Assembly (NCBI GenBank): GCA_002284875.1
Contig: CP015604.1
Location: 806,001-870,000 of the forward strand
Length of the DNA stretch: 64,000 nt
Direction: 5' to 3'
Source of the DNA: Actinobacteria bacterium IMCC26103
GTDB lineage: Bacteria; Actinomycetota; Actinomycetes; Nanopelagicales; Nanopelagicaceae
Positions within the stretch are counted from its first letter, which is position 1; every line of letters starts with the position of its first letter. Positions 26,801 through 36,073 of this stretch are shown here, in pieces. The position numbers and the translations under genes were made by a program. The notes under the pieces were generated by a model. That model was given only the letters and a program-made list of their open reading frames with translations, did no database searches and had not been told where the DNA came from.

Positions 26801-27408
26801 TTGGAAAGATCAATCCACTTGCCTTAGAAGAATATAACGCGCTAGAAGAGCGTTTGAAATTCTTAGCCGAGCAGTTGGAAGATCTAAAGCGTACCAAGAA
26901 AGATCTGCTAGATATCATCAAAGAAGTCGATGATCGTGTTCAAAGTATCTTTATGGAAGCCTATGAAGAAACAGCAAAACACTTTGAAGATATCTTCGCC
27001 CGCTTATTCCCTGGTGGAGATGGCCGTCTAATTCTTACTAACCCAGACGATCTGTTAAACACTGGTGTTGATGTCGAAGCGCGCCCACCAGGCACGCGCA
27101 TTAAACGTCTCTCACTTCTATCAGGTGGACAAAAGTCGCTCGCTGCAGTTGCGATGTTGGTAGCGATTTTCAAAGCGCGCCCAAGTCCGTTCTATGTTCT
27201 CGATGAAGTTGAAGCTGCCTTAGATGATATAAACCTAGGACGTCTATTGGTAATTCTGGAAGAACTCCGCGAGAGCTCACAACTAATTATTATTACCCAC
27301 CAGAAGCGCACCATGGAGATCGCCGATGCGCTCTACGGTGTAACTATGCGCGGTGATGGCGTAACTGAAGTTATTTCACAGCGTTTGCGCGACTCTGAAT
27401 CCGCCTGA
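23872..27408 (+). CDS. smc: Chromosome segregation protein SMC
   Basis: SMC dimers compact and segregate the chromosome with ScpAB. The 1178-residue product starts at GTG (MYLKSMTLKGFKSFA). Walker A GPNGSGKSN is near residue 33, two long coiled coils flank a hinge at about 500-640, and the head is completed by LLSGGQKSLAAVAM near 1083 and Walker B YVLDEVEAALDD near 1107. In related actinobacteria the DNA glycosylase fpg and acylphosphatase genes lie between rnc and smc; here only 54 bases do. Confidence 0.98.
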   Translation: MYLKSMTLKGFKSFASATTLRLEPGITCVVGPNGSGKSNVVDALTWVMGEQGAKSLRGGKMEDVIFAGTSGRAPLGRAEVSLTIDNTDGALPIEYAEVTISRILFRNGQSEYQINGEASRLLDIQELLSDSGIGREMHVIVGQGQLDAILMATPEERRGFIEEAAGVLKHRKRKEKALRKLDSMQANLARVQDLTVELRRQLRPLGKQAEVAKKAATIQADLRDAKLRLLADDYISLSKTLDAEVADETALRERRSLVEAEVEKIRLREESLDAQAAFESPLLIAAQENFYSLSALREKFRGTQSLAQERSRFLAEEAEEARSAGRDPQALEQEAAALRIEEAELRAGVESSRNSLAAATQELAKSEAQLKAEEDKIAAAMRAIADQREGTARQEGHIKSLAARLDAIAEEIARLVKARDEAAARAASAQSEYSTFEMDIAGADAGELGLDSEFEVAKQSLDSAKLNLANLVEAERAADRERNATESKLEAMQLTSQTRDGGAALIRDSRGISLLGSVASLVKVDSGWEAATAAALGTLADAIVVRDLSSAVSALTTLRSENLGQADVLVYEPGSHNAPAIPAGLTPLANYVRSCEIGDLLASLLGATVVVESARDAQEILRTNPGLTVVTRDGDVVSAKRARGGSASSTSLIEISALVKDLTKKLETLTHNCDRLKFEIVTAQSDVDSKQGAFDVALSKLNESDARIAALTEQLAVSGQNMKSASAEVERLNLAIAEATSAKGRDENELSIASAQLHTQGATAEPDHSNADNLRNQVSLARTAEVEARLAVRTSEERVGSTAARAKALEDSAQAEREASERAISRRGARARGALISSAIAEAAYEALIHIERSIAKAATERARLEASRSDREGETLTVRARSRELASELEQLTSSVHKDEIARAEQRMRIEALETKCVEELGVDTTTLVNEYGPQNDVPTFIETEDGEIIATELIPYRRDQQEKRLAATERSLTLLGKINPLALEEYNALEERLKFLAEQLEDLKRTKKDLLDIIKEVDDRVQSIFMEAYEETAKHFEDIFARLFPGGDGRLILTNPDDLLNTGVDVEARPPGTRIKRLSLLSGGQKSLAAVAMLVAIFKARPSPFYVLDEVEAALDDINLGRLLVILEELRESSQLIIITHQKRTMEIADALYGVTMRGDGVTEVISQRLRDSESA

Positions 27409-27423
27409 CAACTTTGGTTTGAA

Positions 27424-28263
27424 ATGGGAATTTTTAGTAAATTCGTCGCCAAGTTAAAGGGCCAATCAACTGCCGACCCGCTTGATTGGAAAGAACTTGA
27501 AGCAGAACTCCTGGCTGCAGATCTAGGGCCTAGCCTTACTGCAGAGATTTTAAAGAACGCCAAAGATTTAAAGGGTGATGATGCTGCAGCATCACTTACC
27601 CAGATTCTTAAATCGCATCTGTCCAATAAGCCACGTGCGCTATCTGCCGCAAATCCAGTAAACGTTGTACTCGTAGTCGGCGTAAACGGGACCGGTAAAA
27701 CCACTTCAGTTGCGAAATTAGCAAACCACTTAAAATCTTCTGGATATTCAGTGGCAATGGCAGCAGCTGACACTTTCCGCGCCGCCGCCGTAGATCAACT
27801 ACAAACCTGGGGCCAGCGCATTGGTGCTGCTGTAATAGCCGGCAAAGATGGCGCCGAACCGGCATCAGTTGCCTTCGATGCTGCAATTTCTGCCAAAGAT
27901 TCTGGGGTTAATTACTTATTAATTGATACCGCTGGGCGCTTACATAATAAGCGCGATTTAATGGCCGAACTTGGCAAGGTGCGGCGCGTGGTTGAGAAAA
28001 CGCTGCCAATTTCTGAAGTTCTATTAGTTATTGATGCAACAACCGGTCAGAATGGAATTGCCCAAGCGAAGATATTTACTGAGGCCGTTGATGTGACTGG
28101 ATTAATCGTTACTAAATTAGATGGCAGCGCACGCGGTGGGGTTGCCCTAGCGATCGAGAGCGCTCTAGATATTCCCATTAAATTTATCGGTAACGGCGAA
28201 GGCGAGCGGGATTTTGCGCTATTTGATTCCGGCGCCTACTTGGCAGGGTTAACCAGCGATTAA
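27424..28263 (+). CDS. ftsY: Signal recognition particle receptor FtsY (minimal form)
   Basis: FtsY is the GTPase that receives SRP-ribosome complexes at the membrane. Motifs GVNGTGKTTSVAKLA, DTFRAAAVDQL, DTAGRLHNK and TKLDGSARGG are present. At 279 residues it is nearly bare NG domain, without the acidic N-terminal extension or membrane anchor segment found in many FtsY proteins. Residues 1-15 (MGIFSKFVAKLKGQS) form a short basic amphipathic helix that could attach to lipid. It sits 15 bases after smc. Confidence 0.97.
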   Translation: MGIFSKFVAKLKGQSTADPLDWKELEAELLAADLGPSLTAEILKNAKDLKGDDAAASLTQILKSHLSNKPRALSAANPVNVVLVVGVNGTGKTTSVAKLANHLKSSGYSVAMAAADTFRAAAVDQLQTWGQRIGAAVIAGKDGAEPASVAFDAAISAKDSGVNYLLIDTAGRLHNKRDLMAELGKVRRVVEKTLPISEVLLVIDATTGQNGIAQAKIFTEAVDVTGLIVTKLDGSARGGVALAIESALDIPIKFIGNGEGERDFALFDSGAYLAGLTSD

Positions 28264-28276
28264 TTCGCACTGCTCT

Positions 28277-28323
28277 GTAACAAAGTTGTAACACAAGGCG
28301 CCCTTTTGTGACCTCGTCTTAAC
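28277..28323 (+). promoter_or_regulatory. Candidate GlnR-type binding boxes upstream of amt
   Basis: Two pairs of half-sites are seen: GTAAC-n6-GTAAC (28277-28292) and GTGAC-n6-TTAAC (28308-28323). Each pair has AC-n9-AC spacing (11-bp period), and the pairs start 31 bp apart, about three helical turns. This resembles the GTnAC-n6-GaAAC sites of the actinobacterial nitrogen regulator GlnR, which is known to control amt-glnK-glnD in Streptomyces. They lie 115-160 bases before the amt start. No glnR gene is in the window. Confidence 0.5.
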
Positions 28324-28438
28324 CTAGAAAACGACCCTCCGTAACCCACCATTGGCATCTTTACCCCATCTCAACGGCGAGGTTTCACGCAGTTGGCTCT
28401 CTCGTAAGAAGTCAGCGCATACTTGAAAGAAGAAACTA

Positions 28439-30078
<1,640 letters not shown>

Positions 30079-30138
30079 CCTCCTAGATTGCTATCAATTA
30101 GCGTTATCTCCAGTAAATCAAGTAAGTAAGATAGCTAC

Positions 30139-32388
30139 ATGGGTACACGTGAACGTCGAGAGCGATCGAACGAGAGCGATCGTCTTTTAAGTTCACTCTT
30201 TACTGGTGTAGCAGGGGTAGCACTCGCCGCGGTCGGTGGTTACGGCCGCGGCGAGCTAGCTCCCGGTTCAGATCTAGATATCCTCTTTCTACATAATGGT
30301 CGCCTAGACGATCAAACTCTCGGTGAGTTAGTTAATAAAATTCTCTATCCGCTATGGGATAAATCTTTTAAGGTTGATCACTCGGTTCGCACGCGTGCAG
30401 AAACCCGTGATGCGGCAAGTTCAGATTTAAAGGTCGCCTTAGGTTTATTGGATATCCGCTTAATCTGCGGTGATGCCGATTTAGTCGCTGCTGTTCAACA
30501 CGATGCAATTGATGATTGGCGTGGACGATCGCGCGAGAGGTTGCCCCAACTTCGCACCTCTCTTATTGAACGCCATCTACGAGCCGGTGAGCTGGCGTAT
30601 TTACTCGAACCAGATTTAAAGGAAGCTCGCGGTGGGTTGCGTGATATCACTGCGTTACGTGCAATTGCGCTAAGCGGCGCAGTTAGCGTCTCTTTGGAAC
30701 AAGTAAGCGCGGCTGAATCGATTCTGATGAACGCACGTGAAGCGCTGCATGAAGTCACCGGGCGCGATAAAGATCGCCTGCTTTTTCAGGAGCAAGATAA
30801 AGTCGCGGATCTTTTGAGTTATAAAGATGCTGATGAATTAATGAGTGCGATCGCTCAGGCGGCGCGTTCGGTTGATTATTTGCTTGATTCAACTTGGCAT
30901 CGCTTCGATCACCGAGGCAAAGATGGTCTGGGACGTTTTCTTAAGCGCCCACGTTCAACTCAAATTGCACCTGGCATCGTGATTTCACACCAACAAGTAT
31001 CGATTGCCGATGGTTTTGATTTAACGAGCGATCCGGTAATTGGAATTCGTGCCGCAGCCATCGCTGCCCAAGCTGGACTGCCGATAGCTCCAGCAACTCT
31101 ACAAAGTTTATTTAACTCTTATCAAGAATCAGTTGTCCAAATGCCCACTCCTTGGCCGCGGGCTGCGCGCGAGAATTTAATTGCCTTAATTGGAGCAGGC
31201 CAACCGATGGTGCGTATTTGGGAGGCGTTAGATCAAGAAGAGATTCTCTTTCATTGGCTACCCGAGTGGCGCGCAGTGCGTTCGCTGCCACAACGCAATG
31301 TCTTGCATCGCCATACCGTTGACCGACATATGGTTGAAACTGCCGTCTATGCAGCAGCGTTAACCCGCCGCGTTCACCGTCCAGATCTACTCTTATTCGC
31401 AGCCCTTTTTCACGATATTGGAAAAGGTACGCAAGAAGATCACAGCGAACGTGGAGAACGGTTGATCGAACCGCTAGCGGCCCGTATTGGCTTTGCCGAA
31501 CCAGATATCGCAACCCTAAAACTATTGGTGAAACACCATCTCTTATTGAGCGCGACTGCAACTAGGCGAGATCTCGATGATCCAGCAACGATTGCAACAG
31601 TAACTTCGGTAATTCCAGATCTACAGACGCTAGAACTTTTACATGCTTTGAGCATCGCAGATGGGCAGGCGACGGGACGAGCCGCTTGGAGTGATTGGAA
31701 GGAGAGTTTGTTAAGTGAATTAGTCTCTCGCGTGACTAGCGCACTTACCGATAACACAATCGCAACTGCCCCAATCTTTACTGAGGAGCAAATCACCTTT
31801 GCGCGAACCGGAGAGCTGCGGGTAATCATTGAAGATCGCAATCCAGATTTCGTCATTGAAATTATCGCGCCCGATAAACCTGGGCTGCTCTCGGTGGTTG
31901 CAGGTGTCTTAAATCTGGCGCGCTTTGATGTTCGTTCGGCTCGTACTCAGACAGTAGAGAAAAGTGCTGTGATGAAATGGCTAGTCACGCCAAATCAATA
32001 TGCACCTACTGTAGATAGCGCGCTGATTCATCAGATGATTTCCGATGCCTTGGAAGATGCCAGTGAGCTAAGCGCCAAGATCTCACAACGTATCGCCGAT
32101 TATGCAAGCCTTCCTACTATTCCCGTTCCATCACCCGTCGTTGAAACCTTTATGGATGCAGCAACAGATGCCACGATTATCGAAGTTAGAAGCCACGACC
32201 GCCCGGCGTTGCTCTTTGGTATCGGTGAGGCAATTACCAAGTGCCAGATCGATATCAAATCAGCAATTGTCACAACTCTTGGCGCCGAAGCCATCGATAC
32301 TTTATATGTAACCGAAATTGGTGGTGGAGGCTTAACGCAGTCACGGGCGCAGGAAGTAGCCGATAGATTATCGGCGGCTCTGGCGTAG
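30139..32388 (+). CDS. glnD: [Protein-PII] uridylyl/adenylyltransferase GlnD
   Basis: GlnD adds and removes a nucleotide on PII. Domains run in the standard order: nucleotidyltransferase with GGYGRGELAPGSDLDILF near residue 33, a PII-uridylyltransferase helical part, an HD phosphohydrolase domain (ALFHDIGKGTQEDHSERG near 425), and two ACT domains starting near FVIEIIAPDKPGLLS and ATIIEVRSHDRPALL. At 749 residues it is shorter than the enteric protein, mainly at the N-terminus, as in other actinobacteria. The amt-glnB-glnD order is conserved. Confidence 0.96.
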   Translation: MGTRERRERSNESDRLLSSLFTGVAGVALAAVGGYGRGELAPGSDLDILFLHNGRLDDQTLGELVNKILYPLWDKSFKVDHSVRTRAETRDAASSDLKVALGLLDIRLICGDADLVAAVQHDAIDDWRGRSRERLPQLRTSLIERHLRAGELAYLLEPDLKEARGGLRDITALRAIALSGAVSVSLEQVSAAESILMNAREALHEVTGRDKDRLLFQEQDKVADLLSYKDADELMSAIAQAARSVDYLLDSTWHRFDHRGKDGLGRFLKRPRSTQIAPGIVISHQQVSIADGFDLTSDPVIGIRAAAIAAQAGLPIAPATLQSLFNSYQESVVQMPTPWPRAARENLIALIGAGQPMVRIWEALDQEEILFHWLPEWRAVRSLPQRNVLHRHTVDRHMVETAVYAAALTRRVHRPDLLLFAALFHDIGKGTQEDHSERGERLIEPLAARIGFAEPDIATLKLLVKHHLLLSATATRRDLDDPATIATVTSVIPDLQTLELLHALSIADGQATGRAAWSDWKESLLSELVSRVTSALTDNTIATAPIFTEEQITFARTGELRVIIEDRNPDFVIEIIAPDKPGLLSVVAGVLNLARFDVRSARTQTVEKSAVMKWLVTPNQYAPTVDSALIHQMISDALEDASELSAKISQRIADYASLPTIPVPSPVVETFMDAATDATIIEVRSHDRPALLFGIGEAITKCQIDIKSAIVTTLGAEAIDTLYVTEIGGGGLTQSRAQEVADRLSAALA

Positions 32389-32399
32389 GATCACCTCCT

Positions 32400-33857
32400 A
32401 TGTTTGATTCACTATCGGCCAAATTAACTGGCGCCTTCTCTTCACTGCGTTCGCGCGGCAAGATATCAACTTCAGATATTGAAAATACCTGCGCCGATAT
32501 TCGATCTGCATTACTTGAATCCGATGTCGCACTTTCAGTTGTCGACTCCTTTATAAATGTAATTCGCGAAAAATCACTCACTGCACTGCCCAATATCCAA
32601 TCTGGGACCAACCAAGCGCAAGCGATCTTTGAAATTGTAAATACCGAGCTCGTAGAGATCCTCGGAGGAGCGGCCCGCCGAATTCGCTTTGCTAAAAATC
32701 CACCAACTGTAATTATGTTGGCAGGTTTGCAAGGCGCCGGCAAGACAACTCTGGCAGGTAAATTAGCAAAGTTTTATTTAGATCAAGGCAATACACCGCT
32801 CTTAGTTGCATCAGATCTACAACGCCCAAATGCAGTTACTCAATTACAAGTAGTCGGTGACAGTGTGGGCGTGCCAGTTTTTGCCCCAGAGCCAGGTAAC
32901 GGCGTTGGAGACCCAGTCAAAGTTGCCGAACAAGCGCTGATCTTTGCAAAATCAAAACTTTATAACATGGTGATTGTCGATACCGCAGGGCGGCTAGGCG
33001 TCGATGAAGAGTTGATGAAGCAAGCGATCAAAATTCGCGATGCAGTAAAGCCTGATGAAATTCTCTTTGTTGTAGATTCAATGATCGGCCAAGATGCAGT
33101 TCGAACCGCGAAAGCTTTCGAAGATGGCGTAGGTTTCGATGGCGTTGTATTAACCAAGTTAGATGGCGATGCCCGTGGTGGCGCAGCTCTTTCAATCGCT
33201 AAGTTAACTGGCCGACCAATTATGTTCTCATCAAACGGTGAGAAGTTAACTGATTTCGATATCTTCTATCCAGAACGAATGGCCTCTCGCATCCTTGGTA
33301 TGGGAGATGTTGCAACACTGGCTGAACAAGCTAAGAAAGCTTTAGATGGTCAATCAACTGCAAAGTTAGAAGAGAAATTTGCGCGCGGAGATGACTTCAC
33401 TCTTGAAGATTTCTTGGAGCAGCTGGAAGCGATGTCAAAGATGGGATCAATGTCGAAATTGTTGGGAATGTTGCCTGGCGCCGGCGCAATGAAGAAACAG
33501 ATAGAAAACTTTGATGAATCTGAAATCGTACGCACCAAATCAATTGTTCAATCAATGACGCCTTTGGAACGACGCGATCCCAAGGTATTAAATGGTTCAC
33601 GTCGTGCCCGCATTGCAATTGGCGCAGGCCGAAAAGTTCAAGATGTTAATTCGCTAGTTGATAAATTTGCAGCGGCTCAAAAGATGATGCGACAGATGCG
33701 CAAAGGCGGCGGTATGCCACCGGCCATGGCGCAAAGTATGGGAATGCCACCTGGAATGGGCGCCGGCCAGATGGCGCCGCAGAAGGCGCAGCAACCAGCT
33801 AAGAAGAAGTCCAAATCGGGAAACCCTGCCAAACGGGCCGCTGAAGAACGCGGATAA
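32400..33857 (+). CDS. ffh: Signal recognition particle protein Ffh
   Basis: Ffh binds signal peptides and 4.5S RNA and docks with FtsY. The 485-residue product has N and G domains (GLQGAGKTT near residue 109, DLQRPNAVTQLQ, DTAGRLGVDEEL, TKLDGDARGG). The methionine-rich M domain ends with a Gly/Met-rich stretch (MRKGGGMPPAMAQSMG) and a basic KKKSKSGN tail. No 4.5S RNA gene is seen nearby. It follows glnD after 11 bases, with CACCTCCT immediately before the ATG, an odd anti-Shine-Dalgarno-like sequence. Confidence 0.98.
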   Translation: MFDSLSAKLTGAFSSLRSRGKISTSDIENTCADIRSALLESDVALSVVDSFINVIREKSLTALPNIQSGTNQAQAIFEIVNTELVEILGGAARRIRFAKNPPTVIMLAGLQGAGKTTLAGKLAKFYLDQGNTPLLVASDLQRPNAVTQLQVVGDSVGVPVFAPEPGNGVGDPVKVAEQALIFAKSKLYNMVIVDTAGRLGVDEELMKQAIKIRDAVKPDEILFVVDSMIGQDAVRTAKAFEDGVGFDGVVLTKLDGDARGGAALSIAKLTGRPIMFSSNGEKLTDFDIFYPERMASRILGMGDVATLAEQAKKALDGQSTAKLEEKFARGDDFTLEDFLEQLEAMSKMGSMSKLLGMLPGAGAMKKQIENFDESEIVRTKSIVQSMTPLERRDPKVLNGSRRARIAIGAGRKVQDVNSLVDKFAAAQKMMRQMRKGGGMPPAMAQSMGMPPGMGAGQMAPQKAQQPAKKKSKSGNPAKRAAEERG

Positions 33858-33904
33858 GGGCTCAATTTCGCATCTGCACGCGTTAATGGCAAGATTAGCC
33901 TCCT

Positions 33905-33950
33905 GTTGAGGGGCCCTCTACCCCCACAACATCCATATCCAAAGTTGGAT
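33905..33950 (+). promoter_or_regulatory. Structured leader before rpsP
   Basis: Two adjacent inverted repeats lie in the 157-base gap between ffh and rpsP. GTTG-A-GGGG (33905-33913) pairs with CCCC-CA-CAAC (33922-33930), and ATCCAA (33937-33942) pairs with TTGGAT (33945-33950). There is no T-run after them. They may be a ribosomal-protein leader or simply an mRNA stem. The pairing is seen; the role is not known. Confidence 0.35.
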
Positions 33951-34014
33951 CAAGCAAGTGCGCACCCCGCTGCATGAGCCAAGATTCGACACACTTTTTA
34001 GGAGCACTACTTCT

Positions 34015-34578
34015 TTGTCTACAAAAATTCGCTTAATGCGCATGGGAAAGATCCGCACACCATTTTTCCGCATCGTCGTAACAGATTCACGTAAAGCACG
34101 TAACGGACTTTCAATTGAAGAGATCGGTCGTTACGTTCCAGGGCAAGAGCCATCAATTATGGAAGTTAACTCTGATCGTGCGCAGTACTGGCTCGGCGTC
34201 GGAGCACAACCAACTGCCGCTGTAGAGGCGATCTTTAAGGTCACCGGCGATTGGCAGAAGTTCAAGGGCCTTCCAGGAACTGAAGGAACACTTAGATTTG
34301 CAACACCAAAGCCAGCTAAGAGCATCGCTTACGAAGCAGCTGTTAAGCAGGCGATGGATGAGCCTAAAGAAGGCGCAACAACTATGAAGAAGAAGGCGCA
34401 AGAGAAGTTAGCTGCAAAGGCTAATCCTGCTCCAGTAGTTGAAGTGTCCGAACCAACTGCGACCGAAGTTGTGGCAGAGGTGTCCGAACCAACTGCGACC
34501 GATGTGGTGGCAGAGGTTCCAGCTGAAGTTACGACTACAGACGTTGTGGTTGAAACCGAAGAAGCGGCTGCCGAATAA
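34015..34578 (+). CDS. rpsP: 30S ribosomal protein S16 with repetitive acidic tail
   Basis: The start is TTG 34015 (MSTKIRLMRMGKIRTPFFRIVV), supported by AGGAG at 34000-34004. An in-frame ATG at 33958 would add a non-homologous leader. Residues 1-85 are a normal S16. The protein continues to 187 residues with a Lys-rich part (about 115-138) and then an acidic Glu/Val/Thr/Pro/Ala tail built partly from a 12-residue tandem repeat (VSEPTATEVVAE). Long S16 tails occur in actinobacteria; this one is unusually repetitive. It heads rpsP-khpA-rimM-trmD. Confidence 0.96.
   Translation: MSTKIRLMRMGKIRTPFFRIVVTDSRKARNGLSIEEIGRYVPGQEPSIMEVNSDRAQYWLGVGAQPTAAVEAIFKVTGDWQKFKGLPGTEGTLRFATPKPAKSIAYEAAVKQAMDEPKEGATTMKKKAQEKLAAKANPAPVVEVSEPTATEVVAEVSEPTATDVVAEVPAEVTTTDVVVETEEAAAE
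34444..34515 (+). repeat. 36-bp tandem repeat inside rpsP
   Basis: Two adjacent copies of a 36-base unit beginning GTGTCCGAACCAACTGCGAC (34444-34479 and 34480-34515) differ at two positions. They encode VSEPTATEVVAE and VSEPTATDVVAE. A degenerate third unit (VPAEVTTTDVVVE) follows. As the unit is a multiple of three, copy-number change would keep the frame. Confidence 0.9.
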
Positions 34579-34580
34579 CA

Positions 34581-34820
34581 ATGATGGACGAAGCTCTCGA
34601 GCACCTCGTTAAAGGAATCGTTGATAATCCTGAAGATGTCATCGTCAAGGAGAAGACTCACCGTCGCGGCACAACTCTAGAAGTTCGCGTCAATCCTGAA
34701 GATATCGGCAAGGTGATTGGCCGCAATGGTCGCACTGCAAAGGCGCTACGCACTGTAGTAAGCGCAATTGCCGGTCGCACAGTGCGCGTTGATCTCATCG
34801 ATACCGATGAGGCTCGCTAA
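34581..34820 (+). CDS. khpA: KH-domain RNA-binding protein (KhpA family)
   Basis: This 79-residue single KH domain has its GxxG loop in VIGRNGRTAKALR. It starts two bases after the rpsP stop. The rpsP-KH-rimM order is conserved across actinobacteria and firmicutes, where the protein is named KhpA and binds RNA, often with KhpB/Jag. Two ATGs at 34581 and 34584 are equally possible starts. Confidence 0.93.
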   Translation: MMDEALEHLVKGIVDNPEDVIVKEKTHRRGTTLEVRVNPEDIGKVIGRNGRTAKALRTVVSAIAGRTVRVDLIDTDEAR

Positions 34821-34846
34821 CTTTAAAGAAGTAAAAGTCACTAGCC

Positions 34847-35356
34847 ATGCGCCTTAATGTAGGACGCATCGGTCGCGCTCATGGAATTCTTGGTGAGGCG
34901 ACTATTGAAGTTCGCACCGATTTAGCCGAAGAACGTTTTGCAATCGGTGCTCAATTAGAAACAGATAGCCACGGAGTATTGACCGTGGCTTCTGCACGCG
35001 TACATAACGGGATATTGCTCTTGGGATTTACTGGAATATCTGATCGCAATTCTGTTGAGAAACTGCGAGATGTTCTGCTTTATTCAGAAGTAGATATCGA
35101 TGAACCTGGCTTTGAAGAAGATGATTATCACGTCCTGCAGCTTGTCGGTTGTAAGGCTTATCTCGTAGATGGTGATCTGCTCGGGGAAGTAAGTGATGTG
35201 CTAAACCTGCCTGGCCAAGATGTACTTTCGATTAAATCTGAAAATGGTGAAGTACTTATTCCATTTGTTCACCAACTGGTTCCGGTCGTTGATATCAAAG
35301 CCAAGCGAATGACAGTTATTCCACCGGAATTCTACGAAAGCGAAGCCAAGTCATGA
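34847..35356 (+). CDS. rimM: Ribosome maturation factor RimM
   Basis: RimM assists 30S assembly by binding S19. The 169-residue product has the N-terminal barrel signature VGRIGRAHGILGEATIEVRTD and a PRC-barrel C-terminal half (GEVSDVLNLPGQDVLSI, EVLIPFVHQLVPVVDI). It overlaps trmD by 4 bases (ATGA). Confidence 0.96.
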   Translation: MRLNVGRIGRAHGILGEATIEVRTDLAEERFAIGAQLETDSHGVLTVASARVHNGILLLGFTGISDRNSVEKLRDVLLYSEVDIDEPGFEEDDYHVLQLVGCKAYLVDGDLLGEVSDVLNLPGQDVLSIKSENGEVLIPFVHQLVPVVDIKAKRMTVIPPEFYESEAKS

Positions 35357-36036
35357 AGATTGATGCAGTAACTATCTTCCCGGAGTACTTTGCGCCCGCA
35401 CAGCTCTCCTTGCTTGGTAAAGCTCAGAATAAGGGAATTGTTGATTTAGCTGTTCACGATTTACGATCAATTACTAGCGATAACCACAACACAGTAGATG
35501 ACACTCCATATGGCGGTGGCGCCGGCATGGTTATGCTTCCTGAAGTTTGGGGTAAAGCCCTTGATCCACTTTTGATCTCTGACGTTGATCTAATTATCTT
35601 GACTCCAGCTGGAAAGCGCTTTAACCAAGCGATGGCAGAGAGCTTTGCCAAAGTTAACCATTTAGTCTTTGCCTGCGGGCGATACGAAGGAATCGATGAT
35701 CGCGTTCGTCAGTATTATTCACAACCTGAATTTGTAAAGTCTGGCGTTCGAGTCCACGAAGTCTCGATCGGTGATTATGTTCTCGGCGGGGGAGAAGTAG
35801 CATCGCTTGTAATGATCGAAGCGATCACTCGCTTAATTCCCGGCGTGCTCGGCAACCCAGAATCACTTATGGATGAGTCACATAACTCTGATGGGTATCT
35901 GGAATACCCGAACTTTACAAAGCCACAAGAATGGCGTGGAATTTCAGTGCCTGAGATCTTATTAAGTGGAAATCACGGTGAAATCGCTAAGTGGCGCAAA
36001 TTACAGGCCCAAGAACGCGCCAAAAAAGCTCATTGA
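35353..36036 (+). CDS. trmD: tRNA (guanine37-N1)-methyltransferase
   Basis: This knotted SPOUT methyltransferase makes m1G37 in tRNA and prevents frameshifts. The trefoil-knot motifs DDTPYGGGAGMVM, FACGRYEGIDDRV and SIGDYVLGGGEVASLVMIEA are all seen in 227 residues. In most bacteria rplS follows; here the next gene is an acyl-ACP desaturase, so the ribosomal operon ends at trmD. Confidence 0.98.
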   Translation: MKIDAVTIFPEYFAPAQLSLLGKAQNKGIVDLAVHDLRSITSDNHNTVDDTPYGGGAGMVMLPEVWGKALDPLLISDVDLIILTPAGKRFNQAMAESFAKVNHLVFACGRYEGIDDRVRQYYSQPEFVKSGVRVHEVSIGDYVLGGGEVASLVMIEAITRLIPGVLGNPESLMDESHNSDGYLEYPNFTKPQEWRGISVPEILLSGNHGEIAKWRKLQAQERAKKAH

Positions 36037-36073
36037 CTCGTCAGTAACCACCAAACTCGCGTAGCGTTCACCT

